A model generated the notes under the pieces. That model did not search any database, had not been told where the DNA came from, and saw nothing but the letters and a program-made list of their open reading frames with translations. From the NCBI GenBank assembly GCA_031213475.1, contig JARUPZ010000008.1, forward strand, positions 10,536,708 through 10,600,707: a stretch of 64,000 bases of DNA, in the 5' to 3' direction. The first letter of the stretch is position 1, and each line of letters opens with the position of its first letter. Positions 10,892 through 22,200 of the stretch are shown here, piece by piece. The stretch comes from Nereocystis luetkeana (taxonomy: Eukaryota; Sar; Phaeophyceae; Laminariales; Laminariaceae). Both the position numbers and the translations under genes were made by a program.

Positions 10892-11179
10892 TCAATCCTT
10901 GATCGTGCGGGGCGGAAGCCGCACTGTTTGTTCCTCGGGGAGGAATTCCTCGGTCTCGCAGTAGTTGCTGAGGCGGGACGCGACGATTTTCAACAACACT
11001 TTGCCTGCGTGGGCAACAAGCGAAATCCCTCTATAGTTGTTGCAGTCAGTTCGATCCTTCTTTTTGTGAAGGACCTTGATGATCGCATCTTTCCATTGCT
11101 GAGGGACTTCTCCTGTTAACCAAACATTGACAAGGATGTTGTGAAAGCGCTGGGCGAATGCGCCCACAGCATGATGCAT
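10892..11179 (-). pseudogene. LINE reverse transcriptase, N-terminal block
   Basis: Open block with [19 protein letters not shown], then [22 protein letters not shown] and EEQ. The expected 'CGFRP' motif after EEQ lies in another frame, so there is a frameshift near 10921. Confidence 0.85.
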
Positions 11180-11185
11180 CGCAGA

Positions 11186-12860
11186 TATATATGACTACTT
11201 ACTGCAGGTATTACCGAGGTCGCGCCTCATTACCACCAAATACAAGTATAAATAAGAAGAGTGGGGATAACAAGCGATATATGATTTTTTGCCCTGATTG
11301 TCGGAATAGCCGGGGTCACTAAGTAACTGGTTAGGCGAAGGACCCACCTCTTACCACAGCAGTACGCAGCCCAAAACGGACTAATGCCTACCAGGGTATA
11401 TAATAAATGGCGTAATACTATGCGGCAGGGCACATGGGCCGTTGGGCGTGAGTTCGGATCTTACGTCCACCATGAAAAAGCTTTTTGAAGAAAAGTAAAC
11501 TACTTCTTTCTCCTCGTCAAGAATCTGAAAATTATCAGAGGTTTGTGGAACGCGTTCCAGGGGATGAGAGAGTGTTGTTGTAAGCAGGGGTCTTTACAGG
11601 GGTTTTGGCAGACGATTGTTGAACTACATTATTACCACAATATATAGCCCAACGGACTAAGACATTTCAATCAAGGTTGTTACAAGGTACTTGTCCGTTG
11701 GGCTACGTACTGTTAAAAAAAATACCACCACCAGGTATAATAGCCCACATCGCCTACAACGCTGTCTTCCCTAGGCCCTGGAACGGACCGGACATGTATG
11801 TATGTGTGTATGTGGGCCCGCCAACAAGAAACACCTAACTAATCTGGGCAAGCCTGAGATTCTTATCGGGGCGCCATCTTCAAACAGTCTTGAGCATACT
11901 ATATAGGCTAATATATAGGATTTGGTGTAGGGTTCACCACTGAGCCATTTTTCTTAAAACCCTTTTAGAACCGGAGTCCCGTTTTGGGGACAATTTACTT
12001 ATAATTTGAGTGGATTGTCCTCAAATACGGGACTGCGGTTTTAAAAGCCAACTTTCTCCTTCTTTCTTCAAAAAGTAAGACTTTACGGTATGTATGTATG
12101 TACTTTATTGGGCACTTCCTTATTGATTGGCGGGTGGACAATAATACTGCAATTAAATTGATGCTTGCTTGTTCGCCGGATGTATAATATATACCCTGGT
12201 ATGTCTTTTGACCAAAGTGGCGATACTTTTATTAGGCAGACAGAGGCGATAAAGCCTGCCAGGCATTACTGCGAAAATCGTATCGCCGCAAGAGGGGAGA
12301 GGGGATAATATTCTAAACAAATAAAAAAGCGGTTTTCTCATACAACCAAATATATATACATTACAACACACACACATGTATGTATGTATGATATCTACAC
12401 ACATCATAGTACAGCAATATCCAATTTCGAAACGCGTATACGGTATACATCTATACTATGCATGATATATATGATGTGTGGTGGCGTGGCAAGGAGACAG
12501 AGAGAGGCATCGCATCATCGATATAGGCTCGTGCACACAGTAGTAGTATGGCGTGCACGAAAATTCGTGTACTTTATTTCCCTTGTGATCCCAACAGGAG
12601 GAAGCAAAATACCTGAACAACAGCATTTATTTTTCTATATTATTTTGTGTGTGTGTCTGCTGTGTGACTGGTGTGACAGTTTCATAGTTAGCTGTATAAT
12701 CTTCAGTGCATCCGGCTAGCTGTGTAGGTACGTAGTAAGCTGCGTGCTCGGAAGTGTACCGGTACACTTGTTTGTTGTAGGCGTTTCACAAACAGTGCTG
12801 ATGATGAGCGGTCTTTCGTGCACACAAAAAAAAAGACAAATACTTACATAATATATATAT
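11186..12860. other. Intergenic, repeats only
   Basis: A/T-rich low complexity, one family-2 fold-back element (11958-12050), ATGT microsatellite-like stretches near 11796 and 12090, and CACACATGTATGT near 12368. I see no gene. Confidence 0.5.
11958..12050. mobile_element. Family-2 fold-back (MITE-like) element
   Basis: Near-palindrome of 90-100 bp with arms of the type CCCTTTTAGAACCGCAGTCC / CGTTTTGGGGACAA and their inverted complement, around a short A/T centre. This copy carries small changes in both arms. Confidence 0.8.
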
Positions 12861-12939
12861 TATACCTGGTATATAGAACTACATACTTAGATCACAACCC
12901 CTGAGCGTGCTCGGTTGGTGCATCCCTGGCCTCTCAGAG

Positions 12940-13560
12940 CTCCCACTTCCAAACCGCCTCCTTTCATTACTTGCCGGACCTTTCCAGCAGTTCTTTGTTT
13001 TCTCGGTCCTTTTTTCCTTTTTCTTCTTTCGTTCCGTGTGCGAGCGTGTTCTCCGAGCACGGCATCGCGGGAGGACCCAGCACCGTCGCGGGTGCCAACG
13101 GGTGCTGGCGGGTAGAGGGGGGGTTGCAAGGAGCGCGGTCGCCGCTTTCGTGCCTAGGCGTCGCGTGTGCCTCGAGACACGAGGGATGCATGAACGGGCT
13201 TTGTCTGGGATGTTGATAGAGTATGTACGAGTTATAAAGGTCGTTCGGGAGGGCAAGACAATAGCCTCCTTTCATTGCTTGCCGGACCTTTCTTTTGCAG
13301 TTTTTGTTTTCTCGGTCCTTTCTTCCTTTTTATCTTCTTTCGTTTCGAGTGCGTGCGTGTTCTCCGAGCACGGCATCGCGGGAGGACCCGTCACCGTCGC
13401 GGGTGCCAGCGGGTGCTGGCGTGTAGAGGGGGGTTTGCAAGGAGCGCGGTCGCCGCTTTCGTGCCTAGGCGTCGCGTGTGCCTCGAGACACGAGGGATGC
13501 ATGAACCGGCTTTGTCTGGCTTCGATTTATGATTGTTGATAGAGTATGTACCGTTCGGGA
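12940..13560. repeat. Direct tandem duplication, about 310 bp
   Basis: Two copies, about 12950-13225 and 13263-13560, share 'CCTCCTTTCATT.CTTGCCGG', 'TTCTCCGAGCACGGCATCGC', the CACCGTCGCGGGTGCCA..GGGTGCTGGCG block, 'GGAGCGCGGTCGCCGCTTTC' and 'CGAGACACGAGGGATGCATG'. Identity over the last 190 bp is very high. Frames open in both copies are long, but the period is not frame-preserving overall and I see no recognisable protein. Confidence 0.85.
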
Positions 13561-14246
13561 CGGCAAGATAATATTCAAGCGGTGCTTATTTTTGCGACCA
13601 CGCTGAAGTTGAAAGAGGGACGTGTGCAGTTTGAACACCAGCGTTATCGAGCTGGCGAATGACGGCCACGGTGAGCACCGGGCTTCACGCGAGGCGGGCG
13701 ACAGAGCTGATTGTGGCAGAGAGTGATACAAGCTTTACCCGGACCGAATCGGTAGCGAGGTCGTCGCGAGAGGGGCGGGCGGCGTACGAGGCTGAGAGAG
13801 AACCTCTTCTGTGCGATTTTTTCTCTTCTTCTTTTCGACCGGGTTTAAGGTGTTCCAATCAGGCAGAACATTTATGCACGAGAGGGGACGGGGATTTTTT
13901 TTCCTTCCCGAGTTTTCGGTTTCATGTTCATTGTTTTTGCTTCTGTGCTGCACGTGCTTTCGATTTCTTCGTGCATACAGTACAGACATAGAGCATATCA
14001 AAAGAAGAAAATAAGTACAGACAGTAGTACCCTACCTGGGGTGTATGTACGTACGTACGACATCCGCGACGCGAAACGTATATGTGATGGCATCCAAGCT
14101 GACGTCGGAGCTGTTTTTTCCTGAAGCATGGCGGCGGGACTCTTGGCATTATCAAGTCGCCGGTTTGCAATCACGATCCTTGAAAAAACTAAACTCAATC
14201 GTGGACCTCTGTTCGCTTCGCATAATTTGATGTACTTTTTTCCTCC

Positions 14247-14293
14247 CTGAGCGAGCGTAGCGGGCGGCGTAGGCCGCCCGCGGAGCGAAGCGC
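14247..14293. other. GC-rich inverted repeat (hairpin)
   Basis: CGGGCGGCGTAGGCCGCCCG forms a stem flanked by 'GCGAGCGTAG' and 'GAGCGAAGCG', in otherwise A/T-rich surroundings. Function unknown. Confidence 0.6.
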
Positions 14294-14489
14294 CTTGTAT
14301 ATATTATCTTGTGGAAGAGGCATCAAACCTTGAGACATGCCCAGATAGATGTCGCTCGTATCCAGATCTTGTCGTTGATGACCCATACCTTTTCGGATTA
14401 TATCTCAATTATTTGACATCGGGGACAAAATAATTGTTGCCAGATTGAGATTTGGACGAAACGCCCCTTTTTTCTTCGACACTACTACT

Positions 14490-14602
14490 ATTACGGGGGG
14501 TCATAGTTAATAGGACCTATGGTGTACATAAAATACTATATATTTGACCATTTTTACTAACAGCAGTATTTGGTCCTATTATTGACTATGGTCCCCCGTA
14601 AT
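14490..14602 (+). mobile_element. Family-1 fold-back (MITE-like) element
   Basis: About 105-115 bp. The arms are ATTACGGGGGACCATAGTTA and GGTCCTATTAACTATGGTCC..CGTAAT around an asymmetric A/T-rich core (ACATAAAAACCTATAT...CCATTTTTACTAACAATATT). It cannot code for protein. Confidence 0.88.
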
Positions 14603-14810
14603 ATATATAATAGACAGTATACACTTTAAATAAAAAGGATCCAACTCTATTTCCATGTACAAATAAATATTACTACTTACTTTGAAAGAACACGAAGAAA
14701 ATGTTTTTTTTGCTGTGTGCTACTTGATGAGGCGCATACACATACATATATACACCACCAGGCCGTACTGCTGTACAACAACACCACCAGGCCTGGTAGG
14801 TATTAATAAT

Positions 14811-14924
14811 ATTACGGGGGACCATAGTTAAAAGGATCTACCAGGTATGGTATACATAAAAACCTATATGTTTAACCATTTTTACGAACAAAATTTAGTC
14901 CTATTAACTATGGTCCCCCGTAAT
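14811..14924 (+). mobile_element. Family-1 fold-back element with 9-mer insertion
   Basis: Same family as 14490-14602. Compared with sister copies reading ..GGACCTATGG.., this copy reads ..GGATCTACCAGGTATGG..: seven extra bases at a TA, making TACCAGGTA at 14839-14847. Confidence 0.88.
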
Positions 14925-16086
14925 AGTACACTCCAGCAACAAACATCGGTCGTGTGCATACCAGGCAAAAAAGCCAGATACATACGGGGGCAATGAGACT
15001 AACAGCCAGACCACCCACACACACCACACACCACGACCAAACAGCCAGCAGCAAGATGCGTCATGACATCGAGTATGTAATAGTATGTGGGGGGAAGGGT
15101 TGGAGAATAATATAGTGGAAGAGTTGCACGAAGAGCGAGACGGCAGGGACTCTCTCATAGGCACTACCGATAGCAGTGTAGACCAGCAACACCGCACGAC
15201 CTTCTGCGCGTTGAAACATGCGTGTAGCAGCAATAAACCAGCCATTTCGATGGACAGCGGGTTTTCAGTAGATTTCTGATGATGCTTGTTCGGGGGTGCT
15301 TAAGCAGGGGAGTGGTCGTTTTTTGGTGGACGAGCTGGAGGGATGTTGGTTGTATAGTAGTCTTCATGAGCGTCACATGCAGTTTTGATTTGTCGTAGGA
15401 TACTGCCGCGCTTTTGTTCTGGGGAGTTCTTCGCTTTCGGTTATTATAGTCGTTTCACATTACATATTGTCGGATGGCAAGCGTAATAATAATCGAGTAC
15501 TGGTATGTACCTTGTTGTGGTATGTAAACGGCCAACCATATATATGCGCGACTGCTGCTGTTGTTGTTGTGAGAAGGTTGTTGGAGTCAAGATTCAAAAT
15601 ATTCGAATGGAGAAAAATAATTTGGTGGAAATAATACCAGGTATGCACGTGTAGCGTATTTTTAAACTTTGTGGAAGATTCTGAAGAAAACTCCAGTTTT
15701 TATAATTATTTCCTCCGATCCCAGAACGATGACTCCGAGTCGTCGTGTTTGCTTTTTTCACGGCGCAGCCATACAAAACAACCACACACACAAAACAGCA
15801 AGCACACCACTAGGGGACGTGCAATGACCCAACACGTACTGGGACCCAACACCCACCGGTTGTCGGCCGCGCAAGTACTACCTGTCCAAGCGTCCTCCTG
15901 AGGCATCGTGGTTCGTTATCACAGACTCGCTTGTTGTCGTCTACCACCCGAGTTTATCTATTCTTATTGTCGTTATTGTTGTGGTTGTTGTACGTAGCTG
16001 AAAGGGCACAGCACCAACAGGGTATCCATCCATCGTCGTACCGTACGCTGGAGTTTTAATTTGTTATTGCGGCAGCAGCTTGCGAA

Positions 16087-16268
16087 ATGTCAACCGAGTA
16101 CAGCAAGGTGTGCCATGCCGGGTTCTTCGCGGCCGGCTTGCAGCCCTGGGAGGACGTGCAGAGCGTCTTCAGGGTGGTCTGCACCCTGGTCACGGTCAGC
16201 ATCTTCTCCTCGTGGTTCAGCAGGCGGGGCATCGGAAGGCTAATGCTTCTCTTTCTCCACTGGGTTGG
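16087..16268 (+). CDS. Gene A exon 1
   Basis: MSTEYSKVCHAGFFAAGLQP..., then helix 1 (VFRVVCTLVTVSIFSSWF) and the start of helix 2 (GRLMLLFLHWVG). Donor GTGAGA at 16269, phase 2. From RVVCT onward, 28 of 33 residues match gene B. Upstream the paralogues fall out of frame with each other (gene B has four extra bases), so the N-terminus is the least certain part. Confidence 0.85.
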
Positions 16269-19200
16269 GTGAGAGATGTACTTGTTCCCATACCAGGTAC
16301 TTTTTGCTGTTGTTGTTCCGGTGTGCACGCGTGATAAGGGGATCTTCTTGCTTTCTCTTTGGTTTGTACGTATCATACGTAGGGTTTGTTTTTTCTTGGC
16401 GCGTTGCTGATGCTAATAATCCTGCTCGCTGCTGGCCGCTTGCTGCCCTGTTGCATACTTCTCGGCACGAGGTATGTCCTTGTTGTACGTAGTCGGGCGA
16501 GGCTGCTGCCTGTAGCTTTTCCGGGTACATACATACATGCTGCTTGACGCATTGTAGCTACAAGAGGCCGGCTGCCGCTGGTGCAACGGCGCTGCCACCA
16601 GAAGCAGCTACTCGTCCACTCGCACACACGACATATTTGCCGGTCTGCCACTTCAACAGCAGTACGACTAATTTAAAAGACAACAGGACCTAGGTTCGAG
16701 ATCTTCGAGAGATTTCCGGCACCTCCAGCAGGCACCCGTAGAGAATCTGAATCATACGCACCTACGAACGTGTATTAAATACTAAGGTTAATAGTACACA
16801 GTCCCGTTTTGGGGACAAAGTACTTGGAGTTTGACCGATTTGTCCCCAAAACCGGACTGCAGTTGTTCTAAACGGGTTAATACCAGGTGCCAGTTACCAG
16901 GTATGTGGCTGCTGAATATTCATCGCTGGTACCAGTTATGGGCTGGTACGTATCTTCACGTCTGTGGCCGCATTCATCGCTGTTTCAAGTTCAAGTGTTT
17001 TTTATCTCGCCGGTGGTCCCGGATAATATTATGCGCCATCATACTGCGCGAAGCAAAGGGCCGAACGCGGTGAGAAACCAAGCCGGATATAAGAGCAAGG
17101 CGCAAAAGGGAGGAAAAAAAACATCTGATCGGTCGTACTCACAGCTGACGTGCGTTTTTTTTTTTTTTTTTTTAATAAATTTTTAAAATACGTGTGAATT
17201 CGACTGATTATATAGTTGATACTCAACTTTGCAAGCTGTGTAATATGTCTCGTCTAAATCCCATTTTTACTGAATTTCCAAATTTTAGGATGAGCCGTTC
17301 GCGCGTATTCTATACCAGGTATGTATTTATTTCCTTGTCAAGGATATAGACCAGTGACTCCCCTGGATGCTGCCCGGGTCAACAGGACAATATACAGAAT
17401 CGTTCTGCGCACTGATACTATATAACCCAGATAAGGAGGGAGGGTATTACGACTTTGCAACATGTTAAAATTCTTTTCGTTTTACGAATATTTTACAAAT
17501 ATTGGTTATAACCTAGTATTTTATAACATTATTAGGAAATACGTCAGCTGTGAGTTCGACTATTAAACATATAGTTTTGATACTCAACTTTTTTATTAAG
17601 AAACTAAAAGAGTACGTCAGCTGTGAGTTCAACCGATCGGCAGATCGATCGATACTCAACTTTGCAAAATTATGAAAAGAAGCTGTGAGTTCGACTGATG
17701 AAATATTACTGTTAATTTCAATACGTATTTAATACCTACCTGGTAGTTGTTACTCAACTTTGCAAGCACAATATATATGATGTTCTCACGTTAGCTCACT
17801 TCCTCCCTCAAACCCTGCGTGTGGTCACAAAACACGTACTACCTGGTAGGTTGTAAATCAAAATGCATCTTGATGGGAGAAATAAACCAGTCGGAAAATG
17901 TACGCACGGCAGTATCATATCATGATATCATACCAGTCCGCACGGGGAACGGGTATACTATCAATACAACGATCTGTGGTGGTGTACCATGCCTTATCAC
18001 TTGCAACCGAGTAACACCAGGAACATCCTCCAGTAGCCGGTCGCCCCGGTGGTTCAAGTGGTTAACCTCGAATTCTACTTGTTTGAGTCCTGGGTTCGAG
18101 CCCCAGGTGGGTCGGACTTTGACTTTATTATTTGCAAAAATAAAAAAGGATTCAATTGTTGAGAGCGCCTTGCAGCGTGGGTAGGCACAATTCGATGCGA
18201 GTCGACGAGGGAAGAAAAGGCTGAAATTTTCTCGCGATAAAAATGAAGGCACGTACCGTAGCGGGAAGGGGGGAGAAGAGCCTGCTATGTGACCCCGGAT
18301 CTGAGTTACGAGTTGGAAGGAGAGAGAGAAGAAGATGTGCGAAGATAATGGATGGGATAAATAAGCATAAAAATAAAAAAAACAATGGTGTGTATGTACG
18401 TGTACATCCAAATCACTATACGTGTATAAATACATATATATATATATATATTTGTTTTTCGGATTTTCCTAGGGCTCCAGCACCTTTGTGTGACCACGGA
18501 CTCCTTCGTCAGAGAGTTAATGTGAGAACAACAACAACAACAACAACATACACGATGATGGTGAAAAGGTCTATATACCACACCTATCGCCCAGAACAAC
18601 AACAGCAGAATAGTAGTAGTACAGAAACGCCGATATCTACTGCCGAAAAGCCAGGATAGGCGTAAAGGCATACGGACATCGACGCCTATATCGTCCGAAC
18701 AATGGGATGGTGAACTGTCGTTACCTATCGCCGTGAACCATAGGATAGCGTCAAAACCTGTCGATGCCTGTCGTCCTGATCAGTAGGATAGGGTCAATAC
18801 CTATCGTCTCGAACCATAGGAAAGGATCAATACCTATCGATGCCTATCGCCCCGAAGTATAGGATAGGGCCAATACCTACCGATACCTATCGACATGAAC
18901 AATAATAGGATCCCAATCGATGCCTATCGTTCTAAACAATAGGATAGATAATCGATGCCTATCGACGCCTATCGTCCTGATCAATAGTATAGGGTCAATA
19001 CCTATCGATGCCTATCGCCCTCAGCAATAGGATAGGATCAATACCTATGGATGCCTGTCGTCATGATCAATAGGGTAGCGCCAATACCTACCGATAGGTA
19101 TTGCCCACGACAATAGGGGGCGTTCCTAATTGTCAACACCCTATTTCCCGACCAGTACCTTACTGGAAATGCATATCGATACCTAATTGTTTGAGCAATA

Positions 19201-22200
19201 GCTTCGGAGATTATATGTCAACACTCTATTGGCCAAACAATAGGTCTATGAAAGCGCCAATCAATACCTATTGCCGGCCCACAATAGACTTTAAAGCCCG
19301 GCAATCAATACCTATTACAAGCTCCGATAGGCCTCCTATTGGAATAGGATCCTATCGATTGCCTATTAACCTCGAACCTATTGTCCAGGGTGAAAAAGCG
19401 AAAGAAAAAGGAAAAAAGGGAAAGGAAAGCACGAAGAAGGAACAGAGAAAGAATGAGGCAGAGGAAAAAAAGAAAGAAACAAAATAAAAAGAAAAACGAA
19501 GCAAACATGCGCTCAGGGCGCCGGCCGAGTCCCGAGGGCAAGGTTGCTGTTTGCTGGTACGACCAGTCCTATGATACAGCCAGCTGATGACCCAACATAC
19601 AGTATAGGCACGCCAATGAGAAATTGCCCAAGAAGAACATCATGCTCACTCTTTGGAGAACGCTAAGAAAATTGGGTGAAGAAAAACGGCTCAGTTGTGA
19701 ACTCTGCACTAAATCCTACCAGCCAGGGGGAAAAAATTGTTCGAAGATGACGACCCCGTAAAAATCTCATCCTCGTCCAGATTAAGGGTTTCTTGTTGAC
19801 AGGCTCATGCTGTAAGGACGTCGCAAGAAGACCAGACGGAAGGCAAGAAGACAAAAATAGGGTAGCGACAAAGAGCTAGTATTACGGGGGACCATAGTAA
19901 ATAGGACCTACGGTACATACAAAAACCTTTATATTTTCCTCTTTTTCTAACAATACTTGGTCCTATTTACTGTAATCCCCCGCAACACTCCGGGGCGAAC
20001 TCAACGTTTTTTTTTGCATCCCCGGCGTTTATTTTTGGGGGGGAGGGGGGCGTTCTCAAAGCCCGGAGCGACCACAGAAGATATTACAGTAATTAATTGG
20101 ATCAATGTACGAGTATTCCATGCGAGCAACAGTTTCACCGTATTGGGATCAAAAACTCAATGGATGCCATTAGCGCAGAAATCGAGCAAAAGGTTAAGCT
20201 GTTTGTTGTCAAAAAAAGCGACAGAAGCGGTACATGCATGAAGCGCTGGCTCGTTAAGAAGAACGCCTAACGTAAGAAAACGACGGGCGTTTGAGGTACC
20301 AAATGCGCAGCGACTCATTCGAGACGCCGCTGGGTCCAAGGCTCGGGGGCGGGGGAAGAGGATCCGCGGTGAAGGAGGCGTAGCAACAACCGCTAGGCCG
20401 GTTAACCCCTTTAGAACCGCAGTCCCATTTTGGGGACAAACCAGTCAAATTTTTAAGTAGTTTGTCCCCAAAACGGGACTGCGGTCCTAAAAGGGTTAGG
20501 AAAGTGAAGGCACCCGCCGAAACTTGTCATTGGTCTAATGCTTTGTTCCAATCTCTGTTTTTTTTTTTTCGCGTGTTGTGATGCCCTACATGCCTATTCC
20601 CAGACCCCCCCCCCCCCCCCCCCCTCCTGCCGTACCCTGCCAATCTACATCGGCTGCGTCACGGCATCGCGATATTTGTGGGACCCTTTGCTATTCTTCT
20701 TCTGTTTTTTTTTCTCTTCGATTGTTTCCCCCTTGATCCGTCCGCCTCTGTTTTCTTTATGTCTGCTGTTGCTGTTGTTGCTATTTCTGCCGCTGCTGTC
20801 TCGTTTTGTTCACCGCAAAACCTTTCCATCAATTCAGAATCGATACACCTTTACTCGACACTCCTGCCGACAAAAACATGCGACTTGCAACGTCACAAGT
20901 GAGCCCGCGAGCAACGCTAAAAGGGCGCATGGTACGGCGCGACTCACCAAGTATCGAACAATCCTCTAGCCCTTGCTGGTTGATTACGTGAACCGCTCGC
21001 TGTAGTTGCAATTTGTCGTACCACAAAGCTCAAGAAAGACCGGTACATCATTTCGGAACAATGCATGGCCAGACAGAGAGAATCGGCAGCAAAAATGAAA
21101 ATTCATCAGTATCGAAACGATGAGCAGTGAAAAGTGGACCCGCCAACTACGAATAAAGGCTACCGTTTCAGCCTCGCAGTTCCCTTGCCAACATACCGAT
21201 GGATGCCCCGAACAGGAAAAAATAACACCCCGGGGAATTTTTCCCATGTTTTTTTTTGTGGAAATATCACCCCCCTTACGGCCATGCATGATTATGAGTA
21301 CCCCCCCCCCCCCCCCAATCCGCCACCTCTGATAACGCCCCGGGATGTTAGTTTTTCAACAAGGCTGTTGAGGCGTCTCGGGAGGCGTTCACAGAGGATA
21401 CAACGGTAGTCTATTGAAATGCCCTACTATATATTTTACTGGTTTCCCATTGGGTGTCGGTTGGCCACATGTACAGAGGGGAAGAGATGCCGGTATATAC
21501 TCGTAACCTGTTATTACGGGGGACCATATTAAATAGGACCTATGGTAGACACAAAAGCTATATATGTCTCTATTTTTTCCAATAGCATTTAGTCCTATTT
21601 ACTATGGCCCCCCGTAATAGTAGATCTTATACATCGCATAGCCTTTGACGCTCCCCTCGGTGGGCGTTAAGGCACCCACATTGAGGCGAAAAACACACAG
21701 CTTTAAGGCCCATGCACACCCTTTTCGGCGGGAAACTACTTGAGCTTTGAGTGGAGGCGTGCCCGGCGGTACTACAGTAAGTGCTTGTACATAGATCCCT
21801 TGGCAACGATTTTCGTGTTCGAACATGACACCTCCAGAAGAGGCTCCCAAACGCAGGGGGCCGCGACGATTTATTTAACACGCGCCTTTGGCCCCGCAGG
21901 GAGAGCTAATTTCTTAGGAAAAGGGCGCAAGGTGACTAGAGTTTTTACGCTGTCCCCTGGTGTACGGAGTTCCCGTCTAACGGCATTGTTTTCGGGCATG
22001 AACATCTCTCGTTAACCCTTTTAGGGCTGCAGTCTCGTTATGGGAACGAAACACTCTAAATCTAAGTAGTTTATCCCCAAAACGGGACTGCAGTTCTAAA
22101 AGGCACTTACTTAGGACCCAGCAAGAAAAAAAAACATTGTTGGTATCTTCGGTGTCATCAACCGTCTAGGGGCAGCGCGAAGGGCCCAGAGGTGCGGGGG

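Larger units (their letters stand above)
9745..11185 (-). mobile_element. LINE (non-LTR) retrotransposon, 5'-truncated remnant
   Basis: Reading right to left, the minus strand encodes a reverse transcriptase and C-terminal region with several frameshifts. Present: [24 protein letters not shown] (11030-11110), [12 protein letters not shown] (motif A, about 10790-10830), [12 protein letters not shown] (motif B, about 10600-10640), the catalytic YADD (10411-10422), and a thumb/C-terminal part with LKAEVIETLLYGCVTW (about 10020-10070) and CESIETTIRKRRLFFAG (about 9800-9860). No endonuclease or ORF1 is present, so the copy is 5'-truncated. The product would copy its own RNA at a nicked target site. 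RTE-like by general look, but the clade is not established. It is dead. Confidence 0.9.
13561..16086. other. Upstream of gene A; repeats, no convincing gene
   Basis: Holds a GC-rich hairpin (about 14247-14293), two family-1 fold-back elements and three TACCWGGTA-type motifs. A 64-residue plus-strand frame at 15085-15279 (EELHEERDGRDSLIGTT...) is hydrophilic and protein-like but has no splice or start support. No TATA-type promoter for gene A is evident. Confidence 0.4.

Noticed and set aside
12907-13539. 210-residue plus-strand frame over the 310-bp duplication
   Set aside because: Spans both repeat copies in shifting frames; competing frames of similar length on both strands, arginine-rich translation typical of GC-rich non-coding DNA.
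15085-15279. 64-residue plus frame upstream of gene A
   Set aside because: Hydrophilic and protein-like, but there is no evidence linking it to gene A or to a gene of its own.
18036-18115. Functional tRNA gene
   Set aside because: The T-arm is perfect, but acceptor and anticodon stems do not pair well and the body recurs elsewhere, so a SINE head is the better reading.
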